A model generated the notes under the pieces. The model saw only the letters and a program-made list of their open reading frames with translations. It ran no database searches and was not told the DNA's origin. Below, in pieces: positions 28,301 to 39,683 of a stretch of DNA of 64,000 nt (its first letter is position 1; each line of letters starts with the position of its first letter). Made by a program: the position numbers and the translations under genes. The DNA is from Bartonella sp. M0177 (GTDB lineage Bacteria; Pseudomonadota; Alphaproteobacteria; Rhizobiales; Rhizobiaceae): NCBI RefSeq assembly GCF_016102285.1, contig NZ_JACFOY010000001.1, positions 682,001-746,000 of the forward strand, given 5' to 3'.

Positions 28301-28558
28301 TTAATTAGGATTTTTTACGTCGTCTATTTGAGGAATAGGCGATTGGTTGACTGAACCTGTCATTGTAGAATAGTCAACTTTATTTTGGAAAATTGATTGG
28401 GTCAGTTCCGCATCCTTACGATCTGCAAGCAGTGGTACAAGGATGAGACCAAGTGCGACAGCGACAGAACCGAAAAGTAATACGATACGCAAAACACCCG
28501 TCCCTGCTGATTGAGTAAGGTCATTATGATCTATTTTTGAAAACTCTTGGTGATGCAT
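28301..28558 (-). CDS. Small single-pass membrane protein of unknown function
   Basis: 85 residues. A polar N-terminus (MHHQEFSKIDHNDL) is followed by one hydrophobic helix (about residues 22-41, VLRIVLLFGSVAVALGLIL) and a polar C-terminal tail with VDYSTMTGSV. No cleavable signal is obvious, so it is probably anchored with the tail in the periplasm. GGAG eight bases before the ATG at 28558 sets the start. I believe similar short proteins occur in Brucella and relatives, but none has a known role. It stands alone between tcyP and mutT. Confidence 0.65.
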   Translation of the reverse strand: MHHQEFSKIDHNDLTQSAGTGVLRIVLLFGSVAVALGLILVPLLADRKDAELTQSIFQNKVDYSTMTGSVNQSPIPQIDDVKNPN

Positions 28559-28665
28559 GATATTTCTCCAGAGTAACCGGAACACATGCTATAAATCACC
28601 TGTTAATAACCACTTAACAGCGGTTCAATCCGGTACAATCTGGCTTAAACAAAGTTAATAACCGG

Positions 28666-29094
28666 TTAAAGCAACAAATCTTTTAAAAGCGGTATAAGCG
28701 GCTTGTCGGCAGGAGGCATTTCATAATGATCGAGATCTTCAGCCCGAACCCATTTAAGATTTTGACCTTCTGCTCCCCTTGCTATTCCTTGATAGCGCCG
28801 ACAAATATAAAGCGGCATCAGTAAATGGAATTTTTCGTAAGAATAGCTTGCAAAAGTGAAGGGTGAAAGGCAATCCGCTTTCACTTTAATTGCCAATTCT
28901 TCGTCAAGTTCGCGGATAAGTGCCTGTTCAGGCGTTTCTCCGGGTTCCAATTTACCTCCGGGAAATTCCCATAGTCCGGCGAGTGACTTACCCTTCGGCC
29001 GTTCGGCCAGCAAAACCCGATTATCTTCATCGATCAAGGCGCAGGCAACCACGATGAGGAGCGTTTTCAAATTTGTCAAACGCCTGGTCTCCAA
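28666..29094 (-). CDS. mutT: 8-oxo-dGTP diphosphatase (MutT)
   Basis: 142 residues. The Nudix box is intact: [22 protein letters not shown], matching GX5EX7REUXEEXGU. The flanking [22 protein letters not shown] is typical of MutT, which hydrolyses oxidised dGTP and so prevents A:T to C:G transversions. It overlaps the 3' end of the GNAT gene by 19 bases and is the last gene of the argJ-GNAT-mutT run, an arrangement common in rhizobia. Confidence 0.93.
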   Translation of the reverse strand: METRRLTNLKTLLIVVACALIDEDNRVLLAERPKGKSLAGLWEFPGGKLEPGETPEQALIRELDEELAIKVKADCLSPFTFASYSYEKFHLLMPLYICRRYQGIARGAEGQNLKWVRAEDLDHYEMPPADKPLIPLLKDLLL

Positions 29095-29879
29095 TATTGA
29101 TAGTGGTAGATTGTTTTGAAACCGGCACCGGTGTAAAGGCGCCAGGCGGCACTATTCAAAGTCTCGACCTGTAGCCAAAGTCTTTCAATGGGTACGTCAG
29201 CAGTTTTATGCCTGATTGTACTGATCAGACTTTGCAGTGCCAAACCACCGAGCCCGCGGCCACGCAAATTCGGCACAATTGCAAAATCGATAAGACCGAC
29301 TTGACCGAAATCATTTACAGTAATGATATTGCCGATCACCTGGTCATCGCGTTCAAGCTGGTAAAATGTGGGTTTGCCCTTGATACGTTTCAGAAGCTTG
29401 AGAAAAATTTCCGCATACCGGTTTTCATGTGTGTGGTTACTGACCGTCAATTTGCTATAGTCTTCGATATTGATGTCTTTGAGTTTGACATCCGACCCTG
29501 AAATATGCGGGATTGGCTCGAGGACCATCACGGCCACATCTTTAAAGTTTGCCCAGCCATTTTGTTTTAGTTCGTCGAAAAGTTCGAGTGGCGCAAGCGG
29601 CGTCAATCGCAACGGCCTTTTATAGACGCCATTATCAAAGCATAGATGTTTAACCCTTGTTTCCAGATTTTTATTATCATCAGGATCAAGCGGGGTTACC
29701 GAATTGATGCGAGCCGAGGGAATATTTTCTGTCGAACGGCAGGCCCAGACACCATCATAAAATTCTTTTTCTGTTGGCCAGGCTCGGGCAGAGAGTGCTT
29801 CAAGTCTGCGTATCTCGGCCAGAGTAGTACTCCGGCGTTCTCTATTATCAGCTTCTGTAGTCACCATTAATCTCGACAT
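29076..29879 (-). CDS. GNAT family N-acetyltransferase
   Basis: 267 residues. The C-terminal ~110 residues form a GNAT domain: [26 protein letters not shown] carries the acetyl-CoA pyrophosphate loop R-G-x-G-L-G, and [20 protein letters not shown] is the usual closing motif. The N-terminal half has no motif I know and may be a degenerate second GNAT domain. It overlaps argJ by 32 bases and mutT by 19 bases, so all three are likely expressed together. The substrate is unknown; the link to argJ is conserved in related species but does not prove a role in arginine synthesis. Confidence 0.88.
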   Translation of the reverse strand: MSRLMVTTEADNRERRSTTLAEIRRLEALSARAWPTEKEFYDGVWACRSTENIPSARINSVTPLDPDDNKNLETRVKHLCFDNGVYKRPLRLTPLAPLELFDELKQNGWANFKDVAVMVLEPIPHISGSDVKLKDINIEDYSKLTVSNHTHENRYAEIFLKLLKRIKGKPTFYQLERDDQVIGNIITVNDFGQVGLIDFAIVPNLRGRGLGGLALQSLISTIRHKTADVPIERLWLQVETLNSAAWRLYTGAGFKTIYHYQYWRPGV

Positions 29880-31086
29880 ATTCTTTCGTCAAATCACACG
29901 ACCATATTGTTGCACAGCCATTTCCCAAACCGATATCGGCTTTAATGACTATGTGAGTGCCTTTCATATAGTTCGAGGCTTCTTCTTCACTATAATGGGG
30001 ATCACGTTCTCCATCAACGGCCAAGCGATGGGGGCCGAACCATATTGCCAATCGGTCACGATCAGCCTCGACGCCGGCTTTACCGACAGCCATGACGACA
30101 CGTCCCCAATTGGCGTCTTCGCCTGCGACCGCTGTTTTTACCAATGGTGAATTGGCAATGGAGCGGGCAATGGTTTTGGCTGCTTCATTCGTTGTTGCGC
30201 CTTCAACTCTGACCTCGATCAGGTGGTGCGCACCTTCACCATCGGTGACAACTTGCAAAGAAAGTTCGTGCAAAATTTCGTAAATTCCCTTGGCAAGCAC
30301 TTGATAACGCGGGTCATTTTTTTGCGTGAGAGATTTGATTTCTTTATTCGCGGTACCTGTTGCAAATAACAGAAGTGTGTCCGATGTCGATGTATCGCTA
30401 TCAACCGTAATGGCATTGAATGTGTCGCGAACTTTATCTGATAATATTTCCTGTAATATGGCAGAATCCACAGGCGCATCGGTTACGATAAAGGACAGCA
30501 TAGTTCCCATATTCGGAGCGATCATGCCGGCACCTTTGGCAATGCCATTGATAATGACGGGATGCCCGTCAAAATCGATTGTCCGCGTTGCAAGCTTCGG
30601 GAACGTATCCGTTGTCATGATTGCTTTAACGGCATCAAGCCATTTGTCTTCTTTGGCATTTTTTGCCATTTCGGGTAATAGACCGGTAAAACGCGAAGCA
30701 TCCATCGGTTCACCGATAACTCCGGTGGAGGCAAGATAGATTTCCTGCGGTTTTGATCCAAGACAATCGGCTGCCGCTTTCGCCGTGGCCTCTGTTGTTG
30801 CAATACCTTTTTTGCCGGTAAAGGCATTGGCATTGCCGGAATTTATGACAACGCCGCGCGCCACCCCATGAGAAAGAATTTTTCTGCAATGATCGACAGG
30901 TGCCGAAGGACATTTCGAACGGGTAAACACACCGGCGACATGGGCTGCTTCGTCGAATATGATAAAAAGGAGATCGGTGCGCCCTTTATATTTGATGTTG
31001 GCTTCAGTCGTTTGAAGACGCACACCTTTTATCGGAGGCAATTTAGCAAAAGTTTTTGGAGCGAGCGGCGAAATTTTAACGGTCAT
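29848..31086 (-). CDS. argJ: Bifunctional glutamate N-acetyltransferase / amino-acid acetyltransferase
   Basis: 412 residues. ArgJ moves the acetyl group from N-acetylornithine to glutamate and can also use acetyl-CoA, closing the cyclic arginine pathway. The self-cleavage site is visible in [18 protein letters not shown], with the new N-terminal nucleophile at the Thr of [16 protein letters not shown] and [19 protein letters not shown] are further signatures, and the C-terminus is DYRS. The open frame extends to 31137, but a terminator stem lies in that stretch and GGGA precedes the ATG at 31086, so I start at 31086. This gives the usual rhizobial length. Confidence 0.95.
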   Translation of the reverse strand: MTVKISPLAPKTFAKLPPIKGVRLQTTEANIKYKGRTDLLFIIFDEAAHVAGVFTRSKCPSAPVDHCRKILSHGVARGVVINSGNANAFTGKKGIATTEATAKAAADCLGSKPQEIYLASTGVIGEPMDASRFTGLLPEMAKNAKEDKWLDAVKAIMTTDTFPKLATRTIDFDGHPVIINGIAKGAGMIAPNMGTMLSFIVTDAPVDSAILQEILSDKVRDTFNAITVDSDTSTSDTLLLFATGTANKEIKSLTQKNDPRYQVLAKGIYEILHELSLQVVTDGEGAHHLIEVRVEGATTNEAAKTIARSIANSPLVKTAVAGEDANWGRVVMAVGKAGVEADRDRLAIWFGPHRLAVDGERDPHYSEEEASNYMKGTHIVIKADIGLGNGCATIWSCDLTKEYVEINGDYRS

Positions 31087-31122
31087 AGAAATGTCCCGAA
31101 TGACAATGAAGAGATTAAAAAT

Positions 31123-31169
31123 AATAATGCCGGACAAGCTGTTTGAAAAGGCATTTGTCCGGCATTATT
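31123..31169 (-). terminator. Rho-independent terminator after the parvulin gene
   Basis: A 15-bp perfect inverted repeat (AATAATGCCGGACAA / TTGTCCGGCATTATT) with a 17-nt loop, followed on the minus strand by TTTTT. It ends the peptidyl-prolyl isomerase transcript 17 bases after the stop codon and just before argJ, so argJ needs its own promoter or read-through. Confidence 0.85.
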
Positions 31170-31185
31170 GTCTTCAAAGTGAAAC

Positions 31186-32184
31186 TTATTGGTCTTCTTC
31201 TTCCTGAGACTGGTCTTCAGGCAAACCGGCGCTCCCGCCTTTTGTACTTGTCATGAGCTTGGCAACGTCTTCGTCAGGATATTTGACATCCATTTTGGTA
31301 CGCAGATCGGCGATCAACTTGGAATAACGCTCACGCGCAATCATATTGCGAATAGCATCTTTGACATCTGCCAATGCCGGTGGCTGTTTGGTGCGGCGAT
31401 CTTCCACCTTGATGACGTGCCAACCGAACGGGCTTTCAACCGGTGTTTTTGTATATTCGCCAACTTTCAAATTAAAGGCGGCATCCTCAAAAGGCTTGAC
31501 CATCTGTCCGCGTGTGAAGTAGCCAAGATCGCCACCTGTAGCAGCCGAACCGTCGGTGGATTTTGACTTGGCAATTTCGTCGAATTTACCGCCCTTTTCC
31601 AAGCTCTTGATAATGTCTTCAGCTTCTTTTTTGGACTTTACCAGAATATGGCGGGCATGAACCTCTTCTTCTTTCGGCAGGCTGGCAATTTCTTTTTCAT
31701 AACGCGCTTTGATATCGTCATCGGTTATTTTGTCAACAATCGAGCTCTTGAAATAAAGTTGCTGGAGAACATTGTCTCGCATGACATCCATACGTTTCTC
31801 GTATTCAGGTGTCTTGTCCAAACCGTCTTTAACGGCTGCATCGGACAGTGTTTTCATATCAATGTAAATTTTCAACACTGTGATCCGGCGTTGTTGGTCT
31901 TTCAGGCGGGCAAGTCCGGGATCAATATCGTTAGCCATCGCATCAAGTTCGCCAGCGGTAATATTTTTTCCGTCGACAATAGCCATAACATGTGATGGAT
32001 CGACCGGTTTTTCAGGGGCAGCTTGTTGTGCACTTGCCGGATCAGGTACCTTGGGTTGGGGTGCAGTGTCTGTGGCAGCCGGCTTGTCGGCCGTGGATTG
32101 AGGAGCATTTTGTGCTATTGATGTTAAGCTGGTGCTCAATAGCAGAGCCGACGACAGCAAAAATGTGGCGGGAATGAATTTCAT
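31186..32184 (-). CDS. Periplasmic peptidyl-prolyl cis-trans isomerase, parvulin (PpiC/SurA) type
   Basis: 332 residues. A signal peptide (about 1-24, ending ...SIAQ) and a Pro/Ala-rich low-complexity stretch to about residue 60 precede a SurA-like N-domain. The parvulin domain begins near residue 174 with EVHARHILVKSKKEA and ends with PVESPFGWHVIKVEDR. This family helps fold outer-membrane proteins in the periplasm, relevant here because the window also encodes a large autotransporter. The gene has its own terminator and shares a 424-base upstream region with divergent secA. Related species annotate it as PrsA/SurA-like; I leave the symbol open. Confidence 0.9.
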   Translation of the reverse strand: MKFIPATFLLSSALLLSTSLTSIAQNAPQSTADKPAATDTAPQPKVPDPASAQQAAPEKPVDPSHVMAIVDGKNITAGELDAMANDIDPGLARLKDQQRRITVLKIYIDMKTLSDAAVKDGLDKTPEYEKRMDVMRDNVLQQLYFKSSIVDKITDDDIKARYEKEIASLPKEEEVHARHILVKSKKEAEDIIKSLEKGGKFDEIAKSKSTDGSAATGGDLGYFTRGQMVKPFEDAAFNLKVGEYTKTPVESPFGWHVIKVEDRRTKQPPALADVKDAIRNMIARERYSKLIADLRTKMDVKYPDEDVAKLMTSTKGGSAGLPEDQSQEEEDQ

Positions 32185-32608
32185 TAACTGTCTCCTTAAG
32201 AACGCAACTACGTTCTGGACTGGAATAAAGGGTTAAACTGGGATCTGTCATATCATTTAGTTTTCACAATTGGGAAAAATGTTAGCAATTTGGCACAGCA
32301 ATTCACATCTTTTCTGTTGAAAATTTGTTCTTTACGTCATTATTCGCGCTTGAACTGCAACCGAAGTTAAAAAGCCCCTTTACTTTTGTTCTATTATGTC
32401 TGATTGGCAGACAAACTGTGCTCTTACTGTTGACAGGAAATGTCTCGACACCTATCTCTGTCGTGAACATTAGGTTTAAATTTTGCTAGACTTCATCGGC
32501 ACTTGTCAGCCGGTTCCGGTTGCATGGACGGCCATTGAAGATTAAAGGGTGTACGTCACTCAACGGGCGTTGATAAACGCCAACAACTAACATCAGAAAG
32601 GACCAGAA
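32185..32608. other. Divergent intergenic region between the parvulin gene and secA
   Basis: About 424 bases, probably holding two promoters. No open frame or long hairpin is seen. A ribosome site AAGGA lies just before the secA ATG. I find no structure resembling the secM-type arrest leader of E. coli secA. Confidence 0.4.
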
Positions 32609-35323
32609 ATGGTCAGTTTAGGCGGCATTGCGCGCAAAATATTCGGTTCGACATTCGAACGTCGCATCAAGTCTCTTCGGCCAAAAGTTGCCGAGATCAA
32701 TGCTCTTGAAGAGCAAATGCAGGCATTGAGCGACAGTGAATTACGGCAGAAAACCGATGAATTCCGTAAAAGATTACAAGAGGGTGAAACACTTGATTCT
32801 CTCTTGCCGGAAGCCTTTGCAACAGCAAGAGAAGCCTCTAAACGGGTTTTCGGATTGCGCCCCTTTGATGTCCAGCTTATTGGCGGTATTGTTTTGAATA
32901 ATCGCGGTATTGCGGAAATGCGTACCGGTGAAGGTAAAACCCTGATGGCGACATTGCCGGTCTATCTCAATGCTCTGGAAGGCAAAGGGGTGCATGTCGT
33001 CACAGTTAACGACTATCTGGCAAAACGCGATGCCGAGACGATGGGTAAGCTCTACGGCTTTCTTGGCCTTACAACCGGCGTTATTGTTCATGATCTTGAT
33101 AACGACCAGCGTCGGGCTGCTTATGCCTGCGATATCACCTATGGCACCAACAATGAACTCGGCTTCGATTATCTGCGTGACAATATGACATTTGATCGTA
33201 GCCAGATGGTTCAGCGCGGCCATCATTATGCGATTGTCGACGAAGTTGATTCTATTCTGATTGATGAAGCAAGAACGCCGCTTATCATTTCCGGACCGCT
33301 TGAAGATCGTACCGATTTCTATAAACAGATTGATACTTTTATTCCGCCGCTGAAGCCCGAAGATTACGAAATCGACGAAAAGCAGAAGACGGCAACTTTT
33401 ACCGAAGTCGGAACAGAAAAAGTTGAAAAAATGCTTGCAGAGGCAGGGCTGTTAAAGGGTCATGGCCTTTATGACATCGAAAATGTCAAGATTGTGCATC
33501 ACATCAACAATGCGTTGAAAGCCCATAAATTGTTTACGCGCGACAAAGATTATATTGTGCGTAATGGTGAAGTCATGATTATTGACGAATTTACCGGCCG
33601 TATGATGCCGGGGCGGCGCTATTCGGAAGGGCTTCATCAGGCTTTGGAAGCCAAGGAACATGTCGCTATCCAGCCGGAAAACCAGACTCTCGCTTCAATC
33701 ACTTTCCAGAACTATTTCCGCATGTATGACAAATTGGCCGGTATGACCGGTACTGCGGCAACCGAAGCGGAAGAATTCGGCAATATTTATGGCCTTGAGG
33801 TTATCGAAATTCCGACCAACCTGCCGGTCAAACGTATCGACGAGAATGACGAGGTCTATCGCACTGTCGAAGAAAAATATCAGGCAATTGTTCGCGATAT
33901 CCGTGCCTCCCATGAACGTGGGCAGCCTATTCTGGTTGGCACTACATCAATCGAAAAATCCGAACATCTGGCTGATCGCCTGCGGAAAGATGGTATTACC
34001 GGTTTTAATGTATTGAATGCCCGTTATCACGAACAGGAAGCTTATATTGTTGCCCAGGCGGGTGTGCCGGGGGCGATTACGATTGCAACCAATATGGCCG
34101 GCCGTGGTACCGATATCCAGCTTGGTGGCAATGTCGATATGCGCGTTGAGCAGGAATTGAAAGATGTTCCTGAAGGTCCAGAACGCGATGCCAAGATTGC
34201 AGCAATCAAAGAAGATGTTGCGAAATTGAAAGAAAAGGCGCTCGCTGCCGGTGGCCTTTACGTTCTTGCGACAGAACGCCATGAAAGCCGACGTATTGAT
34301 AACCAGTTGCGCGGTCGTTCCGGCCGTCAGGGTGACCCCGGACGGTCGAAATTCTATCTGTCGTTGCAAGATGATCTTATGCGCATTTTCGGTTCCAACC
34401 GCATGGATGGAATGTTGCAGAAACTCGGCCTGAAAGAAGGCGAGGCCATCACCCATCCGTGGATTAACAAGGCACTCGAAAAAGCGCAGAAAAAGGTTGA
34501 GGCGCGCAACTACGAAATTCGTAAAAATCTCCTGAAATATGACGATGTCATGAATGACCAGCGTAAGGTTATTTTTGAACAACGTATGGAGGTTATGGAT
34601 TCCAAAGACCTTACCGATATGATCGCCGAAATGCGCGATGAGGTCATAGAGGATCTTGTCGAGAAATACGTGCCGCACGGTACCTATTCGGAACAATGGG
34701 ATGCTATCGGACTCCGTGACAAATTGCGTGAATTGTTCAATCTTGATTTACCTGTCGAAGATTGGGCAAAGGAAGAAGGTATTGCCGAAGAGCAGATAAT
34801 GGAACGCGTCAAGAACGCCATGGAAGAGCGTGCAAAGGAACGTGCAGAACGCTTCGGACCCGAAGTTATGGCCTATTTCCGCAAAGCCATGTTGCTTGAG
34901 AGCATTGACACATTATGGCGCGAACATTTGGTCAATCTTGACCATTTGCGTTCAGTCGTCGGATTCCGCGGTTATGGCCAGCGCGATCCGCTCAACGAAT
35001 ATAAAACTGAATCTTTCGAACTCTTTCAGGCAATGCTTGCCAATTTGCGGCGTGACGTTGTTTCCAAACTCATGCGTTTCGAAATCGTTGAACAACCGGC
35101 AGAACCGGCTCCGCTTCCCGAAATGCATGCCGATCATCCGGAATTTAACGGTCAGGACGATGCGGAAGGCTTGATTTCGGTGGGTACTGAAAATGATACC
35201 GTTGTTGCACCATCGAAACGTGATCCGAAAGATCCGACCACTTGGGGCAAGGTGGGGCGCAATGAACTTTGTCCGTGCGGGTCGGGCAAAAAATACAAGC
35301 ATTGTCACGGATCTTTTGTTTGA
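32609..35323 (+). CDS. secA: Preprotein translocase ATPase SecA
   Basis: 904 residues, the usual alphaproteobacterial length. SecA drives post-translational export through SecYEG at the inner membrane. Walker A is MRTGEGKTL near residue 105; the DEAD-type box is [20 protein letters not shown]; the helicase-like second domain has [17 protein letters not shown] and [15 protein letters not shown]. The C-terminal zinc-binding tail that contacts SecB is complete, with Cys888, Cys890, Cys899 and His900 in [18 protein letters not shown] nine bases before the ATG fixes the start. Single-gene unit. Confidence 0.98.
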   Translation: MVSLGGIARKIFGSTFERRIKSLRPKVAEINALEEQMQALSDSELRQKTDEFRKRLQEGETLDSLLPEAFATAREASKRVFGLRPFDVQLIGGIVLNNRGIAEMRTGEGKTLMATLPVYLNALEGKGVHVVTVNDYLAKRDAETMGKLYGFLGLTTGVIVHDLDNDQRRAAYACDITYGTNNELGFDYLRDNMTFDRSQMVQRGHHYAIVDEVDSILIDEARTPLIISGPLEDRTDFYKQIDTFIPPLKPEDYEIDEKQKTATFTEVGTEKVEKMLAEAGLLKGHGLYDIENVKIVHHINNALKAHKLFTRDKDYIVRNGEVMIIDEFTGRMMPGRRYSEGLHQALEAKEHVAIQPENQTLASITFQNYFRMYDKLAGMTGTAATEAEEFGNIYGLEVIEIPTNLPVKRIDENDEVYRTVEEKYQAIVRDIRASHERGQPILVGTTSIEKSEHLADRLRKDGITGFNVLNARYHEQEAYIVAQAGVPGAITIATNMAGRGTDIQLGGNVDMRVEQELKDVPEGPERDAKIAAIKEDVAKLKEKALAAGGLYVLATERHESRRIDNQLRGRSGRQGDPGRSKFYLSLQDDLMRIFGSNRMDGMLQKLGLKEGEAITHPWINKALEKAQKKVEARNYEIRKNLLKYDDVMNDQRKVIFEQRMEVMDSKDLTDMIAEMRDEVIEDLVEKYVPHGTYSEQWDAIGLRDKLRELFNLDLPVEDWAKEEGIAEEQIMERVKNAMEERAKERAERFGPEVMAYFRKAMLLESIDTLWREHLVNLDHLRSVVGFRGYGQRDPLNEYKTESFELFQAMLANLRRDVVSKLMRFEIVEQPAEPAPLPEMHADHPEFNGQDDAEGLISVGTENDTVVAPSKRDPKDPTTWGKVGRNELCPCGSGKKYKHCHGSFV

Positions 35324-35625
35324 CACGCCTGATTGATCTGGTGTTTGTGTCTTATGACAATTTGTGAAAATCACAATTGTTGATAATCAGCATGGCGTCA
35401 TTCAAAAGATGTCCGGTGTCGAAATAAACAATGTGATTTCGCGCGGTCATTTTGTTTTGCCATGGAAGTTTTTGAGCAAAAACGATATGAGCAAGGCTCA
35501 AGGTTTTTATTGATGTAGAGTTTTAACAAGTAATCTACTTTCTTGAAACTGAGGTGTGGGGTATAATCTTGAATATAAAATTCTACTTTTTCCTTGTACA
35601 AGATTGAATTATCGGTTCTAAAGAT
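35324..35625. other. Intergenic region between secA and fur
   Basis: About 300 bases, AT-rich. An imperfect hairpin (ACAATTTGTGA / TCACAATTGT around 35358-35381) follows secA but lacks a T-run. The small open frames here look random in composition and I do not annotate them. Confidence 0.4.
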
Positions 35626-36048
35626 ATGATGGAAGATAAACCCGATTATGAAAAAGAATTACGTAAAAGTGGCCTTAGAATAACAAGGCAACGGCGTATT
35701 ATTCTTGATCTTCTCAACAATAATCTCGATCACCCCAATGCTTTCGAGCTTTTTAAGCGTGCAAGTGAAAAGGACCCGACAATTTCATTGTCGACAGTCT
35801 ATCGTACAATGAAGGCTCTTGAGGAAGTTGGTGCAATTGAACGGCATGAGTTTGAAGGTGGTCCGTCACGCTTCGAACAGAAAAACCGCGAACATCACGA
35901 CCACCTGATTGATATCGACACGGGTGATGTCATCGAATTCCGCTCCGACCTCATTGAAAAATTACAGGAAGAAATCGCCCATTCATTGGGCTATGACATT
36001 ATCCACCATCGGTTCGAACTTTATGGCAAAAAACGCAAGCACCAATAG
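35626..36048 (+). CDS. fur: Fur-family metalloregulator (Fur/Mur)
   Basis: 140 residues. The winged-helix half has [16 protein letters not shown] and [22 protein letters not shown], the recognition helix of the family. The dimerisation half has the metal-site cluster [18 protein letters not shown] and the closing [13 protein letters not shown]. The classical CXXC zinc pair of E. coli Fur is absent, as in the rhizobial Fur proteins that act as manganese-responsive Mur. In rhizobia iron control is mostly handled by RirA and Irr, so manganese homeostasis is the likelier job, but that is inference. Two adjacent ATG codons begin the frame and the ribosome site is weak. Confidence 0.88.
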   Translation: MMEDKPDYEKELRKSGLRITRQRRIILDLLNNNLDHPNAFELFKRASEKDPTISLSTVYRTMKALEEVGAIERHEFEGGPSRFEQKNREHHDHLIDIDTGDVIEFRSDLIEKLQEEIAHSLGYDIIHHRFELYGKKRKHQ

Positions 36049-36239
36049 CGACCCGCGCGGGTTTCGGTTCTAGCATCAGACATGGGTAACGCAAAAAAGG
36101 TGCTTGTAATTTTCTTATCCATTTAACATAAGTGCTTTTTAGATTGGCAAGCGGCTTGGGCTGCATTATCACACATTTGTCCGGTTCTGATCGGTGACCG
36201 GAAAAATTGGTCCATATCAACATATAGGCTTTTAAAAAT

Positions 36240-37319
36240 ATGGTTGCATTACCGCAAGAGCGTATGAATCAGCTCGAAAAGCATTTCGAGATGATCGAAA
36301 GCGAAATGGCAAATAATCCCAATGCCGAGACCTACGTCAAATTGGCGTCGGAATATTCGGAATTGCAACATATTGTTGGTCTGATACGTGAACTCAATAA
36401 GGCTCACCACGAAGAGGACGATCTCGAGGCAATGCTGAAAGATCATTCGATCGATTCCGAAATGCGTAGCCTCGCAGAAGAAGAATTACCCGAAATCAAA
36501 GCCAGAATTGCCAAACTGGAACATGATGTTCAAATCGAACTTTTACCCAAAGATGCAGCCGACGAAAAAAGCGCCATTCTGGAAATACGTGCAGGCACCG
36601 GTGGGTCGGAAGCAGCCCTTTTTGCGGGCGATCTTTTCCGCATGTATGAACGTTATGCGAGTTTGCATGGCTGGAAAGTTGAAGTGGTTTCGGCAAGCGA
36701 AGGTGACGTTGGCGGATATAAGGAAATTATCGCTTCTGTCACAGGCAAGGGCGTGTTTTCACGACTGAAATTCGAGTCCGGTGTGCACCGTGTGCAACGT
36801 GTTCCGGAAACAGAAGCCGGCGGGCGCATTCATACGTCGGCAGCAACCGTTGCGGTTTTACCTGAAGCAGAAGAAATCGATGTTGAAATCAAGCCGGAAG
36901 ATATAAGGATTGATACCATGCGGGCGTCAGGCGCCGGTGGCCAGCACGTCAATACAACCGATTCTGCTGTGCGTATCACCCACCTGCCGACCGGTATTAT
37001 GGTCGTTCAAGCTGAAAAATCCCAACACCAGAACCGTGCACGCGCCATGCAGATTTTGCGTGCGCGACTTTATGATATGGAACGGCAAAAAGCAGATACC
37101 GAACGCTCGGCTTCCCGTAAAAGTCAGGTTGGCTCCGGTGACCGGTCCGAGCGCATAAGAACCTATAATTTTCCGCAAGGTCGCGTGACAGACCACCGGA
37201 TAAATCTTACGCTCTATAAGCTTGACAGAGTCATGGAAGGCGAACTTGACGAGCTGATTGATGCATTGATTGCCGATCATCAAGCGACCTTGCTTGCGGA
37301 ACTGGGCAATAACGGCTGA
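36240..37319 (+). CDS. prfA: Peptide chain release factor 1
   Basis: 359 residues. RF1 recognises UAA and UAG and triggers release of the finished protein. The codon-recognition P-x-T tripeptide is PET in [19 protein letters not shown], and the catalytic Gly233-Gly234-Gln235 lies in [18 protein letters not shown]. An N-terminal coiled region and the C-terminal [15 protein letters not shown] are normal. Followed after only two bases by prmC, which methylates the GGQ glutamine, so enzyme and substrate are cotranscribed. Confidence 0.98.
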   Translation: MVALPQERMNQLEKHFEMIESEMANNPNAETYVKLASEYSELQHIVGLIRELNKAHHEEDDLEAMLKDHSIDSEMRSLAEEELPEIKARIAKLEHDVQIELLPKDAADEKSAILEIRAGTGGSEAALFAGDLFRMYERYASLHGWKVEVVSASEGDVGGYKEIIASVTGKGVFSRLKFESGVHRVQRVPETEAGGRIHTSAATVAVLPEAEEIDVEIKPEDIRIDTMRASGAGGQHVNTTDSAVRITHLPTGIMVVQAEKSQHQNRARAMQILRARLYDMERQKADTERSASRKSQVGSGDRSERIRTYNFPQGRVTDHRINLTLYKLDRVMEGELDELIDALIADHQATLLAELGNNG

Positions 37320-37321
37320 TT

Positions 37322-38173
37322 ATGGCAAGTCTTTCCGATGTTTTGAAGAACACAAGAAAACTCTTTCGCAACAGAAAACTGGATAATGCCGATCTTGATG
37401 CACGTCTTCTGGTCGAGTTTGTCACATCGACGACCCGCAGTGATGAAATTCTCAATCCCGATCTTCAAGTGAGCGATGAAGCCTTGCAACGGCTTGATAA
37501 GGCAATTTATGACCGGCTGAACGGTAAGCCGGTCTACCGCATTATCGGAAAACGGGAATTTTACGGGATAGAGTTTCAGCTTTCTGCTGATACGCTCGAA
37601 CCAAGAGACGATACGGAAGCGCTTGTCGATCTGGCGCTACCGGAAATTCAAGCCATAATCGGGCAATACGGGGAAGCCGGAATTGTCGATATGGGAACCG
37701 GAACAGGTGCTATTGCCATTGCTCTTCTGGCAAATGTTGACGGGCTTAAGGCAACGGCTGTCGACATCAGCGACAATGCCTTGGAAACAGCTTCATTGAA
37801 TGCGAAGAATACAGGTGTAGCAGACCGTTTTACGCCTTTAAACAGTGACTGGTTTTCCTATCTCTCGGGAAAGTTCGATATGATTATATCGAACCCGCCT
37901 TATATTCCGGAAAATCAAATTCCTTCACTTGCAACCGAGGTCAAAAAATACGACCCCTTGAAGGCATTGTCGGGTGGGGAAGACGGACTTCAGTTTTATC
38001 GGAAACTCGCAAAAGAAGGCCGACCATTTTTGAAACCGCATGGAATGATTGCGGTTGAAATTGGCAAAGGTCAGGAAGAAGATGTGATTGCTCTTTTTTC
38101 AGAGAGTGGTTTTAAACTGAAAAAGACGCGCAAAGACCTGAATGGCATTTTGCGCGCCTTGTTATTTTCCTGA
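37322..38173 (+). CDS. prmC: Peptide chain release factor N5-glutamine methyltransferase
   Basis: 283 residues. The N-terminal helical substrate-binding domain (about 1-85, with LDARLLVEFV) is followed by a SAM-binding domain with IVDMGTGTGAIAIALLA and the catalytic Asn191-Pro-Pro-Tyr194 in SNPPYIPE. It methylates the GGQ glutamine of RF1 and RF2, speeding release. Its start is two bases after the prfA stop, consistent with translational coupling. The last residues NGILRALLFS are typical. No anomalies. Confidence 0.96.
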   Translation: MASLSDVLKNTRKLFRNRKLDNADLDARLLVEFVTSTTRSDEILNPDLQVSDEALQRLDKAIYDRLNGKPVYRIIGKREFYGIEFQLSADTLEPRDDTEALVDLALPEIQAIIGQYGEAGIVDMGTGTGAIAIALLANVDGLKATAVDISDNALETASLNAKNTGVADRFTPLNSDWFSYLSGKFDMIISNPPYIPENQIPSLATEVKKYDPLKALSGGEDGLQFYRKLAKEGRPFLKPHGMIAVEIGKGQEEDVIALFSESGFKLKKTRKDLNGILRALLFS

Positions 38174-38228
38174 ACGTAAAACTTACGCTCTCTGCATTTA
38201 TTTGATCTTCTCCACAACAATGAAAAAT

Positions 38229-39443
38229 TCAGGCCAGTTCACGACGCCGTAACAAATAGCAGAATCCGAACGCGATGATGACCAGCGTACCGGTGAAAGC
38301 AATGACCATGTCCCAACCGCCATGGAACCAGAACCAGCCGCCAAATGCACCAACGAAGCTTGATCCCATGTAGTAGAACAGAAGGTAAAGTGCTGTCGCA
38401 TGTCCTTTTGCTCCAACAGCAATACGGCCAACCCAACTGCTTGCCACCGCATGGGCGGCGAAAAAACCTATGGTTACACAGATAATGCCGACAACAAACC
38501 AGAACAGACTGTTGGTCAGCGTCAAAATCAGCCCTAAAGCCAGAATCGCAACAGAAATGAACAAGAGAGAGCTGCGGTGATATTTGTTGGTCAAATTTCC
38601 GGCAATTGGTGAAACAATAATACCTGAAATATAGCTCAAGAAGATGAAGCCGATCTCTGTCGGGCTAAGGAAGAACGGCGCTCCGCTCATGCGAAAGCCT
38701 GTATAGTTCAAAATCGCAACAAAATCTCCGAACACAAGAGCGATGAAGAGATAAATATAAAGCAATCTTACCGAACCGATATGGCCTATCCAGGCTCTGA
38801 TATGATGATGGATATTGATGCCGTGAACGGCAACAAAGTTCTTTGATGGTGGCAATAGAAAATAGAAAGCGATGGCTGCAACGAGATCAATAATGCCGAT
38901 AATTGCCAACGCCCATTGCCAATTGAACCATTCTATGAGGCTGCCCATGCCAACCCGGCCCATCATGCCGCCGAATGCCGTACCCCCGACATAAAGCCCC
39001 ATAATTTTTCCGAACCCTCGTGGAGCGATTTCTTCGGCAAGATAAGCCATAGCAACGGCTGGCACACCGCCTAAGAGAATGCCTTCCAGTGCACGTGCGA
39101 CAAGGAGCCAATGCCAGCTTGTTGCAAGCGCCGCGACGATGTTCAGTATTGATGCACCGATCATTGAAGCGGTCATCAAACCGCGGCGGCCAAGCGCTTC
39201 GGAAAAGGCACTTGAAAGGAGAATGGAAAAGGCCAGAAAGCCGGTTGATATAGAAAGCGCCAACGAACTGTTCGCTGGCGTTATGTGATAATGGTTTGCG
39301 AAAGATGGTAGTAGTGGCTGAACGCAATAAAGAAGAGAAAAAGTTGCAAAGCCGGCAAAAAACATTGCCACGCTTATGCGTCTATATAAAGTCGTTCCGC
39401 TTTGCACACCAGGTTCAGCCTTAGTGGCTGTTGAGGTAGTCAT
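38229..39443 (-). CDS. MFS transporter, YnfM-like
   Basis: 404 residues, twelve hydrophobic helices. The opening ISVAMFFAGFATFSLLYCVQPLLP and GRRGLMTASMIGASIL, together with GGVPAVAMAYLAEEIAPRGFGKIMGLYV, are characteristic of the YnfM/arabinose-efflux-like branch of the major facilitator superfamily. The second half has VASSWVGRIAVGAKGHATALYLLFYYMG. Substrate is unknown; family members are usually drug or metabolite exporters. GGAG about seven bases before the ATG at 39443 supports the start. Convergent with prmC, with only 55 bases between, and divergent from the nrd operon. Confidence 0.88.
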   Translation of the reverse strand: MTTSTATKAEPGVQSGTTLYRRISVAMFFAGFATFSLLYCVQPLLPSFANHYHITPANSSLALSISTGFLAFSILLSSAFSEALGRRGLMTASMIGASILNIVAALATSWHWLLVARALEGILLGGVPAVAMAYLAEEIAPRGFGKIMGLYVGGTAFGGMMGRVGMGSLIEWFNWQWALAIIGIIDLVAAIAFYFLLPPSKNFVAVHGINIHHHIRAWIGHIGSVRLLYIYLFIALVFGDFVAILNYTGFRMSGAPFFLSPTEIGFIFLSYISGIIVSPIAGNLTNKYHRSSLLFISVAILALGLILTLTNSLFWFVVGIICVTIGFFAAHAVASSWVGRIAVGAKGHATALYLLFYYMGSSFVGAFGGWFWFHGGWDMVIAFTGTLVIIAFGFCYLLRRRELA

Positions 39444-39648
39444 TTTATACTCCGAGTATCTACCTCCCCCCGATTAACTCTCCGCTATAACGGCGAGTGG
39501 CTCTAGTGTAATTTCATAAAAATCTAAATTCAATTTATATAATTGAACCGTCAACAAAAAGTGACATTGTAAAAGGGAAATTTGCGTGATCTCTTTTTCG
39601 CAAAACGCGCAAAAATTGTACATAATCTGAATTGTTTTTTAAAACATA

Positions 39649-39676
39649 TTGACGAAAATCTTGTGAGTGATACTAG
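39649..39676 (+). promoter_or_regulatory. Likely sigma-70 promoter of the nrdHIEF leader
   Basis: TTGACG at 39649-39654 and TACTAG at 39671-39676 are separated by 16 bases. The predicted transcription start, about 7 bases further on, coincides with the 5' strand of the riboswitch P1 helix at 39684. Position relative to the riboswitch is the main support. Confidence 0.6.
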
Positions 39677-39683
39677 ATATTGT

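Noticed and set aside
35398..35601. 67-codon minus-strand frame between secA and fur.
   Set aside because: Composition looks random, there is no ribosome site, and it lies in an AT-rich gap that should carry the fur promoter.
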